Assembly (NCBI RefSeq): GCF_006715045.1
Contig: NZ_VFML01000001.1
Location: 1,642,501 to 1,706,500, forward strand
DNA length: 64,000 nucleotides
Direction of reading: 5' to 3'
Origin: Amycolatopsis cihanbeyliensis
Lineage (GTDB): Bacteria; Actinomycetota; Actinomycetes; Mycobacteriales; Pseudonocardiaceae
How positions within the stretch are numbered: position 1 is the stretch's first letter; the number at the start of each line of letters is the position of its first letter. Position numbers and translations under genes: made by a program. Positions 1 to 8,022 of the stretch are shown in pieces. The notes below the pieces were generated by a model that worked only from the letters and a program-made list of their open reading frames with translations, was not told where the DNA came from and did not search any database.

Positions 1-1033
1 GCGGAAACGGCAACCTCCGGCCGGGCCGTGCCCGCGAACCCAGCGCTCGCTTCGCCTGCTCCACCCGGCCCGGCTCCGCTTCCGGCAGGTACAACCCGTC
101 GACGATCAGCGCAGCCTGCTCCGGTGTGTCGACCTCCCGCCAGAACACCTTGTGCTCGCACCTGTCGACGACGAAGCCGTGCGCTCGCAGCAGCGGTGCC
201 AGCCCGTCACGCGCCTGCGGGTTGGGCCAGGGTTGATCGTGAATGCCCAGCGCCCGGAACACGCGCAGCCAGCGGGCGGCGCCGACCGGGTGCCAGCCCA
301 GTCGGGACGGCACCAGCGCGACGATCCGCCCACCGGGTCGCAGCACCCTGCGTACCTCGCCGAGCACGCCTTCCAGCGGGGTCAGCAGCGGCAGGCACAT
401 CGCCGCGCACACGTCGGTGACCGCGTCCTCGGCCACCGGCAGCGCATCCGCCCTGCCCAGCACCACCGGTCCCCTGCCGGCCGCCGTGGCGAGCCCGAAC
501 TCGCCCCACGAGGTATCGACCCCCAGCCATCGCGCATCCGGCAACAGGTCACGGGTGGGGGCCGAGCCGCAGGCCAGGTCGAGGATCGGGCCGGGACTCG
601 ACCGGAGCGGCTCGACCAGCCAACGGTAGGGCGAGCCGACCCCGCGCGCCGCCGCCACGTTCAGCACGCGTTCGGTGATTCCCGGCCGCTCGTCGTGATA
701 CCTGGCCAGGTAGCGGCACCATCCCGCCGCGTCCGGCCGGATCCGCCGCCCCGACAGGTAACCCACGCTGGCCACGATAAACGGCACCGCGTAGTTCACC
801 GCAACCCGAAACCACGTATCAGCCGCCGCGGTCCCGTCGATGATCACCGCGCCCTGGTTCACCAGCGAGAGCACGGTGCCCACCACGATCGCGACCGGCA
901 GCGCCTTACCCGCCGTCCGCCCGCGCAGCACCAGCGCGAGCGCCTCACCAGGTCGGCTCCAGCTGCACCTGGCGCAGGTGTCGCTGCCGACGTGCCGGCA
1001 AGCCACCTCCGCGCCGGAAGGCGGGCGATTCAC
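1..1033 (-). CDS. NrtS-like membrane domain fused to a class I SAM methyltransferase (3' end outside window)
   Basis: This is a minus-strand frame, open from a GTG at 1033 to the left edge, so the C-terminus is missing. Residues about 25-100 resemble NrtS, a small two-helix nitrate/nitrite transporter family: a hydrophobic stretch AIVVGTVLSLVNQG, then a second helix with NYAVPFIVASVGYL. A linker rich in Arg leads to a methyltransferase domain with the SAM-binding motif PILDLACGSAPTRDLL, an acidic motif LGVDTS and the post-motif LRPGGRIVALVPSR. The gene lies 43 bp after an ArsM-like methyltransferase on the same strand and is probably cotranscribed with it. The fusion is read directly; the NrtS call rests on remembered family features. 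Substrates are unknown. The start is uncertain because the frame stays open upstream; GTG 1033 was chosen because it follows the preceding stop. Confidence 0.7.
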   Translation of the reverse strand, partial: MNRPPSGAEVACRHVGSDTCARCSWSRPGEALALVLRGRTAGKALPVAIVVGTVLSLVNQGAVIIDGTAAADTWFRVAVNYAVPFIVASVGYLSGRRIRPDAAGWCRYLARYHDERPGITERVLNVAAARGVGSPYRWLVEPLRSSPGPILDLACGSAPTRDLLPDARWLGVDTSWGEFGLATAAGRGPVVLGRADALPVAEDAVTDVCAAMCLPLLTPLEGVLGEVRRVLRPGGRIVALVPSRLGWHPVGAARWLRVFRALGIHDQPWPNPQARDGLAPLLRAHGFVVDRCEHKVFWREVDTPEQAALIVDGLYLPEAEPGRVEQAKRALGSRARPGRRLPFP

Positions 1034-1076
1034 GGTCGGGCAACCGGCAACGAAGCCCGCACCGTTCGGCTGTTGC

Positions 1077-1886
1077 TCATCCGGGCTTCCGCGCCACCAG
1101 CAGGCCGTAGCCGATCACGCCGTCGGCCACGGCCTGCCGGGCGGGCTGGGTGTAGCGCAGCACGGCTTCGATGTCGACACCTGCCTCGGCCAGCCGGTCG
1201 GGTGCGGTCATGCGCAGCAGCCGCAGCCGGGCCTCGATCTGGTCGATCATGCCGGCGATCGCGTCGTCGTGCCGCTCGGTGCGGATGGTGGTGAGGCCTG
1301 CGTCGGCGAGGATGTCCGCGTACTGTTCCAGCGGCCGGGCGTCGGCGATGCAGGCGATCCAGGCGGTCAGCGTGCGCAACTGCTCGGGTAGCCCGGCCTC
1401 GGTGATGGTCACGTCGGTGATCCCGACCCGGCCTCCCGGGCGAAGCAGTCGGGCGAACTCGGTGGCCGCGGTCGGCTTGTCCGGGAAGGTGCAGAACGCG
1501 CACTCACAGAACACGGCATTGAAGACACCGTCGGGCAGCGGGATCCGCTCGGCGTCCCCGAGGTGGAACCGGGTCCGCTCGGCGAGGCCCGCCTTCTCCG
1601 CCGCGGTCCGTGCCCGCCGCACCGTGTCTTCGCCGAGATCGACGCCATCCACCGTGGCGTGGTACTCGGTGGCCAGCAGCCGAGCGGTCGCGCCGGAACC
1701 GGCGGCGACGTCGACCACTCGCTGTCCGCCACCCAACTCGAGCGCAGCGGCCAGCCGTCTGGTCAGCGCGAGCCCGCCAGGGTGGTAGGACTCGCCGAGC
1801 AGCAGTGCCACCGCGTCGCTGCCGTAGGCGGCCGTGCAGCACGCTTTGATCTCCGCCGAGGTGCCGGCGTCGCCTGCGCGGCTCAT
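1077..1886 (-). CDS. ArsM-like thiol-bearing SAM methyltransferase
   Basis: This is a 269-aa class I methyltransferase. It has a SAM motif VVDVAAGSGATARLLA, an acidic motif DGVDLGEDTV and LRPGGRVGITDVTIT. An N-terminal Cys-Cys pair (EIKACCTAAYGSDAV) and a cluster CECAFCTFPDK resemble the thiols used by ArsM-type enzymes to bind trivalent arsenic before methylation. Its ATG overlaps the stop of the radical SAM gene by four bases, so the two are translationally coupled. Neighbours are merB and merA upstream and an NrtS-methyltransferase fusion downstream. A metal or metalloid (As, Sb or Hg) as methyl acceptor is inferred from the cysteines and context. A small-molecule acceptor produced by the radical SAM enzyme is an alternative. 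Confidence 0.7.
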   Translation of the reverse strand: MSRAGDAGTSAEIKACCTAAYGSDAVALLLGESYHPGGLALTRRLAAALELGGGQRVVDVAAGSGATARLLATEYHATVDGVDLGEDTVRRARTAAEKAGLAERTRFHLGDAERIPLPDGVFNAVFCECAFCTFPDKPTAATEFARLLRPGGRVGITDVTITEAGLPEQLRTLTAWIACIADARPLEQYADILADAGLTTIRTERHDDAIAGMIDQIEARLRLLRMTAPDRLAEAGVDIEAVLRYTQPARQAVADGVIGYGLLVARKPG

Positions 1887-3514
1887 GGCTCGACCGCCCG
1901 GCGCCCGACGTTGGTGCTGTCCGGGGCGAGGGGTCGGGCACCGTCGCCATTGCCGTTGTCGCTGCCCGCCGCGTCCGGCCCGCTCGCGACCTTGGAGCCG
2001 TACGGCGAGTCCACGACGAGGGGTTGCAGCTCGATCGCGTTCGGCACCACGTCAGCGACCTTGACCCCGGACTGCTGCGCCCGCACCTGTTCCCGGTACC
2101 CGACGGAGTTGTAGGCACAGAACGGGATCAGCCGGCCGTCCGGGGTGATCTCCTCGACGCAGCACTTCATCAGCTGCTTGACGTTGAGCGTGTAGGGGTC
2201 CTGGAAGTCCTGCACCACGATCATGAACGCCCGCTCGGTCAGATCGGCCAGCGCACCCGGGAGGTTCACCCCGCACGCGTCGGCACAGTCCAGCGCCTCT
2301 GCGGTGGCCCGCAACCGCTCCTCGGTGGTTTCGGTGCCAGGGAATGCCGAGGCGCTCCACAGCTTCTCCAGCGCCTCCCGGATCGCGTAGTCGGGCACCA
2401 CCCGGTTGGACACGTAGTCCAGGTAGTCCTCCACTCGCAGCAACCTGGGGATGGGCACCACCCCGAAACCCGGCTCGCCCGGGGTTCCCTCGGTCAGCAG
2501 GTAGGTGATCGAGCGGCAGGTCGGGAAGCAGCACGGTACCGGGAAAAAGTCCTCGGTACGGAACCAGTCCGGCCGCTGCCGCGCGATCAGTTCCAGCACA
2601 TCGGAGTTGGTCAGCCGGGTGAGTGGGTCGAACTCCACATGCCGCCCGGAATGGGTCACCGGCTGGAACGACACCGACCGCACCGCAGGATGCCCCAGCC
2701 CGAACTCGACAATGTCGCCCAGCTCGTGCTCGTTCAACCCGCGCTCCACCGCGGCCACCAGGGTCACCGTCAACCCCGCCTCGGCACAGTTGTCCAGCGC
2801 CTGCCGCTTGCGCTCCCGCAAGTCTTTCCCCCGGATCTCCCGGTGGGTGCGCTCGTCGAACCCGTCGAACTGCAGGTAGATATTGATCGATTTTCCCGCC
2901 CGGCCGTTGCGCTCCCCCAACGCGGCCACGAACCGCCTGTCCGTGGCCAGCCGGATCCCGTTGGTGTTCAGGTTGACGTTGCGGATCGGCTTGCCCTGGG
3001 CCAGATCGATGAAGTCGAGAATATTCTTGTGGATGGTGGGCTCCCCACCGGAGAACATCACCACCTCCGCCTCACCCTCCGAGGCCACGAACACATCCAG
3101 CATCCGATCACACTGCGCAGGCGTGATGGAGTAGCCGTCCGGCTGGTGACCGGAGTCGGCGAAACAGATCGGGCAGTCCAGGTTGCAGTTCGTGTTGACC
3201 TCGATAATGCCCAAACAGGCATGCTGCTTGTGCTCCGGGCACAGGCCGCAGTCCGAGGGGCAGCCGTCCTTCACCTCGGTCTGGAAGGTCAGCGGGATCG
3301 TGCCCGGTTTGTTGAACCGCGCCGAGGACAGGTACGCCTGCGCGTCCCCGTACACCAGCGCCTCGAACGGCCCGTGCTGCTTGCAGCGTTTGCGCAGGTA
3401 CACCTTGTTCTCGCGGATGTTGACCTGCGCGTCCACCACCACTTTGCACACCGGGCAGATGCTCTTGGTGTACTCGACGAACACCTCGTCCCGATCCCGC
3501 TTCTGATCCGCCAC
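1883..3514 (-). CDS. Tes/MJ0619-like radical SAM protein
   Basis: This 543-aa protein starts at a GTG (3514). An N-terminal zinc-ribbon-like part carries CPVCK, then KRCKQHGPFEALVYGD and CPSDCGLCPEHKQHACLG. The radical SAM cluster motif is NTNCNLDCPICFADSG (CxxxCxxC), followed by the SAM-contact motif FSGGEPTIH. Two further Cys groups, VPCCFPTCRS and MKCCVEE, lie in the C-terminal half. This layout matches the MJ0619-like family that includes archaeal tetraether lipid synthase. Family members perform radical chemistry on unactivated carbon, but the substrate here cannot be told. It is coupled to the ArsM-like methyltransferase. A degenerate, internally deleted copy of the same gene sits near 26.7 kb. 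About 50 C-terminal residues are Gly/Asn/Ala-rich and probably disordered. Confidence 0.8.
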   Translation of the reverse strand: MADQKRDRDEVFVEYTKSICPVCKVVVDAQVNIRENKVYLRKRCKQHGPFEALVYGDAQAYLSSARFNKPGTIPLTFQTEVKDGCPSDCGLCPEHKQHACLGIIEVNTNCNLDCPICFADSGHQPDGYSITPAQCDRMLDVFVASEGEAEVVMFSGGEPTIHKNILDFIDLAQGKPIRNVNLNTNGIRLATDRRFVAALGERNGRAGKSINIYLQFDGFDERTHREIRGKDLRERKRQALDNCAEAGLTVTLVAAVERGLNEHELGDIVEFGLGHPAVRSVSFQPVTHSGRHVEFDPLTRLTNSDVLELIARQRPDWFRTEDFFPVPCCFPTCRSITYLLTEGTPGEPGFGVVPIPRLLRVEDYLDYVSNRVVPDYAIREALEKLWSASAFPGTETTEERLRATAEALDCADACGVNLPGALADLTERAFMIVVQDFQDPYTLNVKQLMKCCVEEITPDGRLIPFCAYNSVGYREQVRAQQSGVKVADVVPNAIELQPLVVDSPYGSKVASGPDAAGSDNGNGDGARPLAPDSTNVGRRAVEP

Positions 3515-3658
3515 CGGCCGCTCCTCGACGTTGGTGATCGTGCAGAGCCCAGCTCAGCAACGATCGTGCCGGAACGCATCCCGAATGTCAGCGCGCGGAC
3601 ACTCGACGGGCCGCGCACCGGCGCCTCGCTGCCCGCAGGCGCGGTCAACCAGCGGTTT

Positions 3659-4291
3659 TCAGGACGGCGGGGTCGTAGTCTCTGGCGGGGCGACCCGTTG
3701 GCCGAGGTCGTACGCCTCAGCGATGGGGAGCACAGCCGCTTCGGAGTGCCGGTCAAGCCACGGCCGCGCCGTCACGGAGCTGGCGAAGAAGTGCACGTGA
3801 TTACAGAAGGCGGTGCGCACGGAGGTGAGGTCGTCCGGCGTGACCAGCGAGACGACGGCGGTGACGGGATCAGCGCTGGTCACGCCGGTGTCATCGACCG
3901 TGAGGCGGATGGGTGTTCCGGTGGCATGGCACGGGGAGGTGACCCGGGCCGGCTGGGCGAGAAGCCGCGGGTAGATGAGGGTATCCATGGCGCACCAGGT
4001 GTAGAGCACGTGCCCGTTGATCTCGAACCGGTGCGGGGTGGGGCGCAGGGTGAGACCGGCGCCGACGATCCGGCCGTGCTCGTCGTACTCGATGTCCGGT
4101 ACCTCGGCAAGCGCTTGCCGTACCTCGTGCACCGGCCGACCGTAAGCCTCAGCCAGGTTCTCGACCTCGACGGGTTCGCCGTGGGCCAGTAGCCGCAGCA
4201 GTGGCGCACCGTGCCAGCCGTGGGCGGTGTTCCGTTCGCAGCCGAACACTGCTTCCACTGTGGCCGCAAGCCGGTCGCGTTCGGTGGTCAT
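3659..4291 (-). CDS. merB: organomercurial lyase MerB
   Basis: This 210-aa protein matches the usual MerB length. MerB cleaves carbon-mercury bonds of organomercurials and hands Hg(II) to MerA. The catalytic residues are visible: first Cys and Asp in YTWCAMDTL (about residues 98 and 101) and the second Cys in TAFCNHVHFF (about 161). The N-terminal winged-helix-like region includes RLLAHGEPVEVENLAEAYG. It starts 24 bp after the merA stop on the same strand, so merA-merB is an operon driven from the operator region near 5.8 kb. Confidence 0.95.
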   Translation of the reverse strand: MTTERDRLAATVEAVFGCERNTAHGWHGAPLLRLLAHGEPVEVENLAEAYGRPVHEVRQALAEVPDIEYDEHGRIVGAGLTLRPTPHRFEINGHVLYTWCAMDTLIYPRLLAQPARVTSPCHATGTPIRLTVDDTGVTSADPVTAVVSLVTPDDLTSVRTAFCNHVHFFASSVTARPWLDRHSEAAVLPIAEAYDLGQRVAPPETTTPPS

Positions 4292-4315
4292 GGGAAGCCT
4301 TTCGGGTGTGGTGGG

Positions 4316-5731
4316 TCAGGCGGCGCAGCAGGAAAGCTTGGTGATGTCGCGGGTGAAGGTCTGCGCGGCGAGTTTGAGGGCTTCGGCCATGGTCAGGTAC
4401 GGGCACCACAGTTCGCCCATGTCGTAGACGCTCATCTGGTTGTGCAGGGCGTAGACGGCGGTGGCGATCACCTCGCCCGCGCCGTCGGCGAGCACGTGGG
4501 CTCCGAGCAGCCGCCCGGTGCCGCGTTCGGCTACGAGCTTGACCAGCCCTCGGGCGTCGCGGTTGACCAGCGCGCGGGGCACGTGTCCCAGCGGCAGCAC
4601 CCGGCATTCGCAGTCGTAACCCCGCGCCTGGGCCTCGGCCTCGGTGAGCCCCGCCGCGGCGGCCTGAGGACCGGTGAAGGTCACCCGCGGCAGATGGTGG
4701 TAGTCGAGCCTGCGTTCGGCGTGGTGGAAGGCGTTGTCGACCACGACCGCGCCGTGCGCGCCGGCGACGTAGACGAACTGCGGATGCCCGGTCACATCGC
4801 CGGCCGCCCAGATCCGGGGGTTATCGGTGCGCAACCGCTCATCGACGACGATCTCGTCGCGCTCACCGACACGCACCCCCACGGCATCCAGACCCAGACC
4901 GCCGGTGACCGGTGTGCGACCGGTGGCCAGCAGCAACTCGTCGGCCCGCAGCTGGCGGGTAGCACCCTCCGCGTCGCGCAACTCGGCCACGACCTGCCCG
5001 TCCTCGCGACGCACCTGACTGAGGACCGTGCCCTCGTGCACGCCAATCCCCTCGTCCAGGAAGATCTCGGCGAGTGCGGCAGAGATCTCGGGTTCCTCGG
5101 TCGGCGCCAGCCGCTCCAGCATTTCGACGACATCGACCCGCACCCCGAGACGTGCGAACAGTTGTGCCTGTTCCAGCCCGACATAGTTACCGCCAACCAC
5201 CAGCATCGACTCGGGCAGAGCCGGCAGTTCCATGGCGGTGGTCGAGGTCAGGTAGCCCACCTCCTCCAGCCCGTCCACCGGCGCCGTCCACGGTGCCGAG
5301 CCGGTAGCGACGAGATAATGCTCGGCCTCGATCCGGCGCGTCCCTCCCCCGGCGAGCGCGACATCCAGGGCCGGACCCTCGCCGAACCGGGCCTGGCCGG
5401 CGACGATCTCCCAGCCGTACTCCGCGGCCAACGCGGTGTATTTCTCCTGCCGCATCCCGGCCACCAGGTCGGCTTTCCCCGCGATCAGCTCGGCGAAGGC
5501 GACCTCGTCCGCGCTGGCCCGAATCCCCGGGAACCGGTCGGCCGACAGGACCACCTGCCGGGCCTCGGCGGCGGCCAGCAACGCCTTCGACGGCACACAC
5601 CCGGTGTTCACGCACGTGCCGCCCACGATGCCGCGCTCAACCATCACCACCGAACGGCCCGATCGCCGCGCGGCGATCGCGGCGGCGAACGCCGAGCCTC
5701 CGGAGCCGATGATCGCCAGTTCGAAGGCCAT
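4316..5731 (-). CDS. merA: mercuric reductase MerA
   Basis: This is a 471-aa flavoprotein of the pyridine nucleotide-disulfide oxidoreductase family that reduces Hg(II) to volatile Hg(0) with NADPH. The FAD-binding start IIGSGGSAFAAAIAARR, the redox disulfide GGTCVNTGCVPSKALL, the NAD(P) Rossmann motif VVGGNYVGLEQAQLFAR and the FAD motif IWAAGDVTG are all present. The C-terminus ends KLSCCAA, the vicinal Cys pair that receives Hg(II) from the partner subunit. There is no N-terminal NmerA metal-binding domain, which is common in actinobacteria. The open frame extends further upstream, but the ATG at 5731 puts the FAD motif at the normal position, and the longer form would run through the merR promoter. 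Confidence 0.95.
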   Translation of the reverse strand: MAFELAIIGSGGSAFAAAIAARRSGRSVVMVERGIVGGTCVNTGCVPSKALLAAAEARQVVLSADRFPGIRASADEVAFAELIAGKADLVAGMRQEKYTALAAEYGWEIVAGQARFGEGPALDVALAGGGTRRIEAEHYLVATGSAPWTAPVDGLEEVGYLTSTTAMELPALPESMLVVGGNYVGLEQAQLFARLGVRVDVVEMLERLAPTEEPEISAALAEIFLDEGIGVHEGTVLSQVRREDGQVVAELRDAEGATRQLRADELLLATGRTPVTGGLGLDAVGVRVGERDEIVVDERLRTDNPRIWAAGDVTGHPQFVYVAGAHGAVVVDNAFHHAERRLDYHHLPRVTFTGPQAAAAGLTEAEAQARGYDCECRVLPLGHVPRALVNRDARGLVKLVAERGTGRLLGAHVLADGAGEVIATAVYALHNQMSVYDMGELWCPYLTMAEALKLAAQTFTRDITKLSCCAA

Positions 5732-5787
5732 ACCCGTCGCCTCGTCTCCACACGGAGGTAGCGGCCTACCTCGTCGTATTTGCCTCT

Positions 5788-5816
5788 GCGGATGTATACT
5801 GTCCCATAGTATCCGC
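5788..5816. promoter_or_regulatory. mer divergent operator/promoter palindrome
   Basis: An imperfect 29-bp inverted repeat lies between merA and merR. The outer arms are GCGGAT and ATCCGC, and the inner arms are ATACT and AGTAT around a 7-bp centre. The palindrome is AT-rich against its surroundings and sits about 40 bp before merR and about 57 bp before merA. ArsR/SmtB regulators bind such 12-2-12-like palindromes over the promoter. The palindrome is read directly; the binding protein is inferred to be the adjacent MerR. Confidence 0.75.
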
Positions 5817-5855
5817 CTTGACGAATATGTGAAGGATGGTTGGGAGGAACGCCGC

Positions 5856-6242
5856 ATGAGCGAGACCACGGGCATCGCCGCCGGTACCGGGCTGCTGGGC
5901 GAGGGGGACGAGGTCGGCACGGTGGCGAAGTTCTTCCGCGCCCTGGGTGATCCAAGCAGGCTGCGGCTGCTGGAGTTCCTGCTCGACGGCGAGCACAGTG
6001 TCAGCGACTGCGTGGCCCACATCGGGCTGTCCCAAGGGCGAGTATCGACCCACCTGGCATGTCTGGCCGACTGCGGCTACGTCCAGGCCCGCCGCGCAGG
6101 CCGGTGGTGCTACTACCGAGTGGCCGACCCGCGAGTCGCCGAACTGGTGACGCTGGCCCGCGCGCTGGCCGCGGACAACTGCGCTGCCCTGGCCACTTGC
6201 GAGCGCATCGACGGCCCCGAGACCGCGCCGAGGCGAAACTGA
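5856..6242 (+). CDS. merR: ArsR/SmtB-family mercury-responsive repressor (actinobacterial MerR type)
   Basis: This is a 128-aa winged-helix repressor. The N-terminal part FFRALGDPSRLRLLEFLLDG and the recognition region SDCVAHIGLSQGRVSTHLACL are typical of ArsR proteins, with beta-wing RRAGRWCYYRV. Cysteines at SDC, LACLADCG, WCYY and the C-terminal ALATCE are candidate Hg(II) ligands. In Streptomyces the mer repressor is also ArsR-type rather than the dimeric MerR of Proteobacteria. It is divergent from merA and leads the plus-strand transport genes. A GGGAGG ribosome site precedes the ATG. Confidence 0.9.
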   Translation: MSETTGIAAGTGLLGEGDEVGTVAKFFRALGDPSRLRLLEFLLDGEHSVSDCVAHIGLSQGRVSTHLACLADCGYVQARRAGRWCYYRVADPRVAELVTLARALAADNCAALATCERIDGPETAPRRN

Positions 6243-6256
6243 GCGAGGGAGGACCA

Positions 6257-6529
6257 ATGGCCACCACGAACAAGCGGGGTGTGCTGGCCACGCTCGGACT
6301 CGGGGCGGTGCTGGTGTTGTGCTGTGCCGCGCCCGCCCTGATCGCCGCGGGCGCGCTGGGCGCGCTCGGTGCCTGGCTGGGCAACCCGTGGGTCATCGGC
6401 GCCGCCCTGGCCGCGGCGGTCGTCGTCGTATGGCAGATCCGCAGACGGCACCGCCGCGGACACACCAGCACCCGTGATCCATCCGATCGTTCCTATCCCG
6501 ACGGCGATGACCGGCCTTCCGGCCCGTGA
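6257..6529 (+). CDS. small MerT-like mercuric transport membrane protein
   Basis: This 90-aa protein starts 14 bp after merR with a GGGAGGA site. The first transmembrane helix holds a vicinal Cys pair (VLVLCCAAPALIAAGALGAL), and a second helix, VIGAALAAAVVVVWQI, follows. MerT-type Hg(II) importers carry such a Cys pair in helix 1. The C-terminal 30 residues are charged and Asp/Arg-rich and probably cytoplasmic. It should carry Hg(II) inward for MerA. It has two helices where classical MerT has three, so it may belong to another small mercury-permease family. Confidence 0.75.
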   Translation: MATTNKRGVLATLGLGAVLVLCCAAPALIAAGALGALGAWLGNPWVIGAALAAAVVVVWQIRRRHRRGHTSTRDPSDRSYPDGDDRPSGP

Positions 6530-6637
6530 CAGCCGGTATCGGTCGCCGGGTGTTCCTGTGTTGACCTTCCCCCAGGGGCAAAGTCATACCGTGCCACGAC
6601 GACACGAGAAACGCAGGCCATAGGGCTAGGAGGCGTC

Positions 6638-6859
6638 ATGGGCAGGGTGGAGCTCGACGTGCGGGGCATGGAGTGCGGCGCGTGTGAACAGCGGGTGGCC
6701 GCGGTGCTGAAACGCGTGGACGGGGTGCGTACGGCGACCGCCGATCACACCTCCGGCCGGGTGGAGGTCAGCGTGGGCGCGAAGCTACCCGGCCGGGACG
6801 TGCAGGTGGAACGGATCGAGGCGGCAGGCTTCGAGGTGGTCGAGGAGGCTATGCCATGA
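6638..6859 (+). CDS. MerP-like heavy-metal-associated (HMA) domain protein
   Basis: This 73-aa protein is a single HMA ferredoxin-like fold. The metal-binding loop is RGMECGACEQRV (GMxCxxC), followed by VDGVRTATADHTSGRVEV and a C-terminal IEAAGFEVVEEA. It has no signal peptide, so it probably works as a cytoplasmic Hg(II) or Cu(I) carrier rather than a periplasmic MerP. The preceding GCTAGGAGG gives a strong ribosome site. The stop overlaps the start of the next, truncated gene by four bases (ATGA), so the two were once coupled. Confidence 0.85.
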   Translation: MGRVELDVRGMECGACEQRVAAVLKRVDGVRTATADHTSGRVEVSVGAKLPGRDVQVERIEAAGFEVVEEAMP

Positions 6860-6990
6860 CGACCGCTGCCGAGGACCGTGCCCGGCTGTGGGAGTCCGAG
6901 CCAAGCCCGCGGGAGGGGCATCGGCGGATCCGCGCGAAGCTCGCGGGGCTGCACTGCTCGCTGTGCACCGGCACGATCGAGAAGACCCGA
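6856..6990 (+). pseudogene. 5' part of a heavy-metal-binding mer-operon protein, truncated
   Basis: The first about 45 codons encode WESEPSPREGHRRIRAKLAG and the metal motif GLHCSLCTGTIEK (CxxC). This resembles the N-terminus of a longer HMA-containing protein found in actinobacterial mer operons. After GTIEK the frame continues without interruption into integrase-like sequence, so the gene has lost its 3' end by recombination. The hybrid frame stays open to 7140 (94 aa), so a short chimeric peptide could still be made. The junction lies near 6985-6990. Confidence 0.65.
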
Positions 6991-7529
6991 CTCCGGTTCT
7001 CCCGAATCGACCTGGACGCCGAGGTGATCGACCTCCGCCGTAACTGGGTACGCGGCAAGGAGCAAGACACCAAGACACACCAGAATCGACGCATCGCGCT
7101 CGACTCGGAAACCGTGGTACTACTCAAAGGAGCACCGTAAGCGCGTCCAGAAACGACCGAAGGAGCTGGGTCGGAAGTTCACCGACGACCTGTTCGTCTT
7201 CTCCGGAACCAAGGCACCGGACCACTCCGAGCCCTACTCCCCCCAACGCCGTCACGCAACGATACAAGGACATGGCAACACGCCTCGGCATAGACACCCA
7301 CCTACACACGCTACGCCACTACAGCGCAACCGAACTGCTCTCCGCCGGAATCGACCTACGTACCGTCGCCGGACGCCTCGGCCACGGCGGAGGCGGCGCC
7401 ACAACCCTCCGCGTATACGCTGCCTGGGTCGCTGCCAGTGATCGTAAAGCTGCTAAGATACTCGGTTCGCGACTACACAAACCAACATCGTTCAGGCAAA
7501 GTAATCCTAAAGAGAGCCAGAAATCTTAG
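6991..7529 (+). pseudogene. decayed tyrosine recombinase/integrase C-terminal domain
   Basis: Pieces of a phage-type integrase lie in two or more frames. The first is FSRIDLDAEVIDLRRNWVRG with IALDSETVVLL. A shifted frame then reads KFTDDLFVFSGTKAPDHSEP, and a final frame from about 7265 carries the catalytic Arg-His box LHTLRHYSATEL, the GRLGHGGGGATTLRVYAAW block with His, and the probable Tyr nucleophile. The N-terminal half is absent. Frame breaks near 7117 and 7260 make it non-functional. It marks the site where a mobile element cut off the mer operon. Confidence 0.75.
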
Positions 7530-7530
7530 A

Positions 7531-7902
7531 TCAGCTCATCTTTGCCTGATAATTTTCTCGGGCCGCTACGACAACAACCTGAAGAACCGGATCAGAATCG
7601 AGGGTCCCCACGAAGGCATGCGCCCATGTTTCGTCGGCAAACCGCGCAGCGCACACGCAAGTAGCATCTGCCAAGTCAGGACGCAACGAAATCGGCATCC
7701 TCGACCACATACGAAGGTAGAGCGAACGATCAAGCTCGCCGCCATGTCCGATAAGCCCAAGAGCAGCCGCACGAGCAATCCAGTCAGCTTCTTCGTCTTC
7801 AGCAATATCGCAAACTAGCCCCCAAAGGCCACTGGAAACGGCAGAACCAGCCTCAATAACTTTCTGCAGCACGCAGATTAACCATACCGCCTGCCAGCCC
7901 AC
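7531..7902 (-). CDS. orphan protein of unknown function in AT-richer DNA
   Basis: This is a 123-aa frame, not recognised. It is moderately hydrophobic and acidic, with ARAAALGLIGHGGELDR and CVCAARFADETWAHAFVG resembling short helical-repeat segments. It lies directly after the integrase remnant in a stretch of visibly lower GC than its surroundings (about 7440-7980), which suggests it arrived with the element. No convincing ribosome site was found. It may be the remnant of a longer gene whose upstream part is lost. Confidence 0.35.
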   Translation of the reverse strand: MGWQAVWLICVLQKVIEAGSAVSSGLWGLVCDIAEDEEADWIARAAALGLIGHGGELDRSLYLRMWSRMPISLRPDLADATCVCAARFADETWAHAFVGTLDSDPVLQVVVVAARENYQAKMS

Positions 7903-8022
7903 TGAAAATTCAGCACCCAGCGCAGTCTCAATTTGATCACATACTCTTTCCGACTCCGTTCGCGCAGCAGATTTAAGTATGTGCAGACGAGTTCGGTCTC
8001 ATCCGGAGCGGACGGGGCGACG

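Noticed and set aside
152..1294. Long plus-strand open frame opposite the NrtS-methyltransferase fusion
   Set aside because: Composition is Arg/Pro/Gln-rich shadow coding; the minus strand encodes clear conserved domains.
2024..4192. 722-codon plus-strand frame across the radical SAM and merB genes
   Set aside because: It is antisense to two well-supported genes and has no recognisable domain.
5732..6022. N-terminal extension of MerA to position 6022
   Set aside because: It would run through the operator and antisense merR; the FAD motif starts normally at the ATG at 5731.
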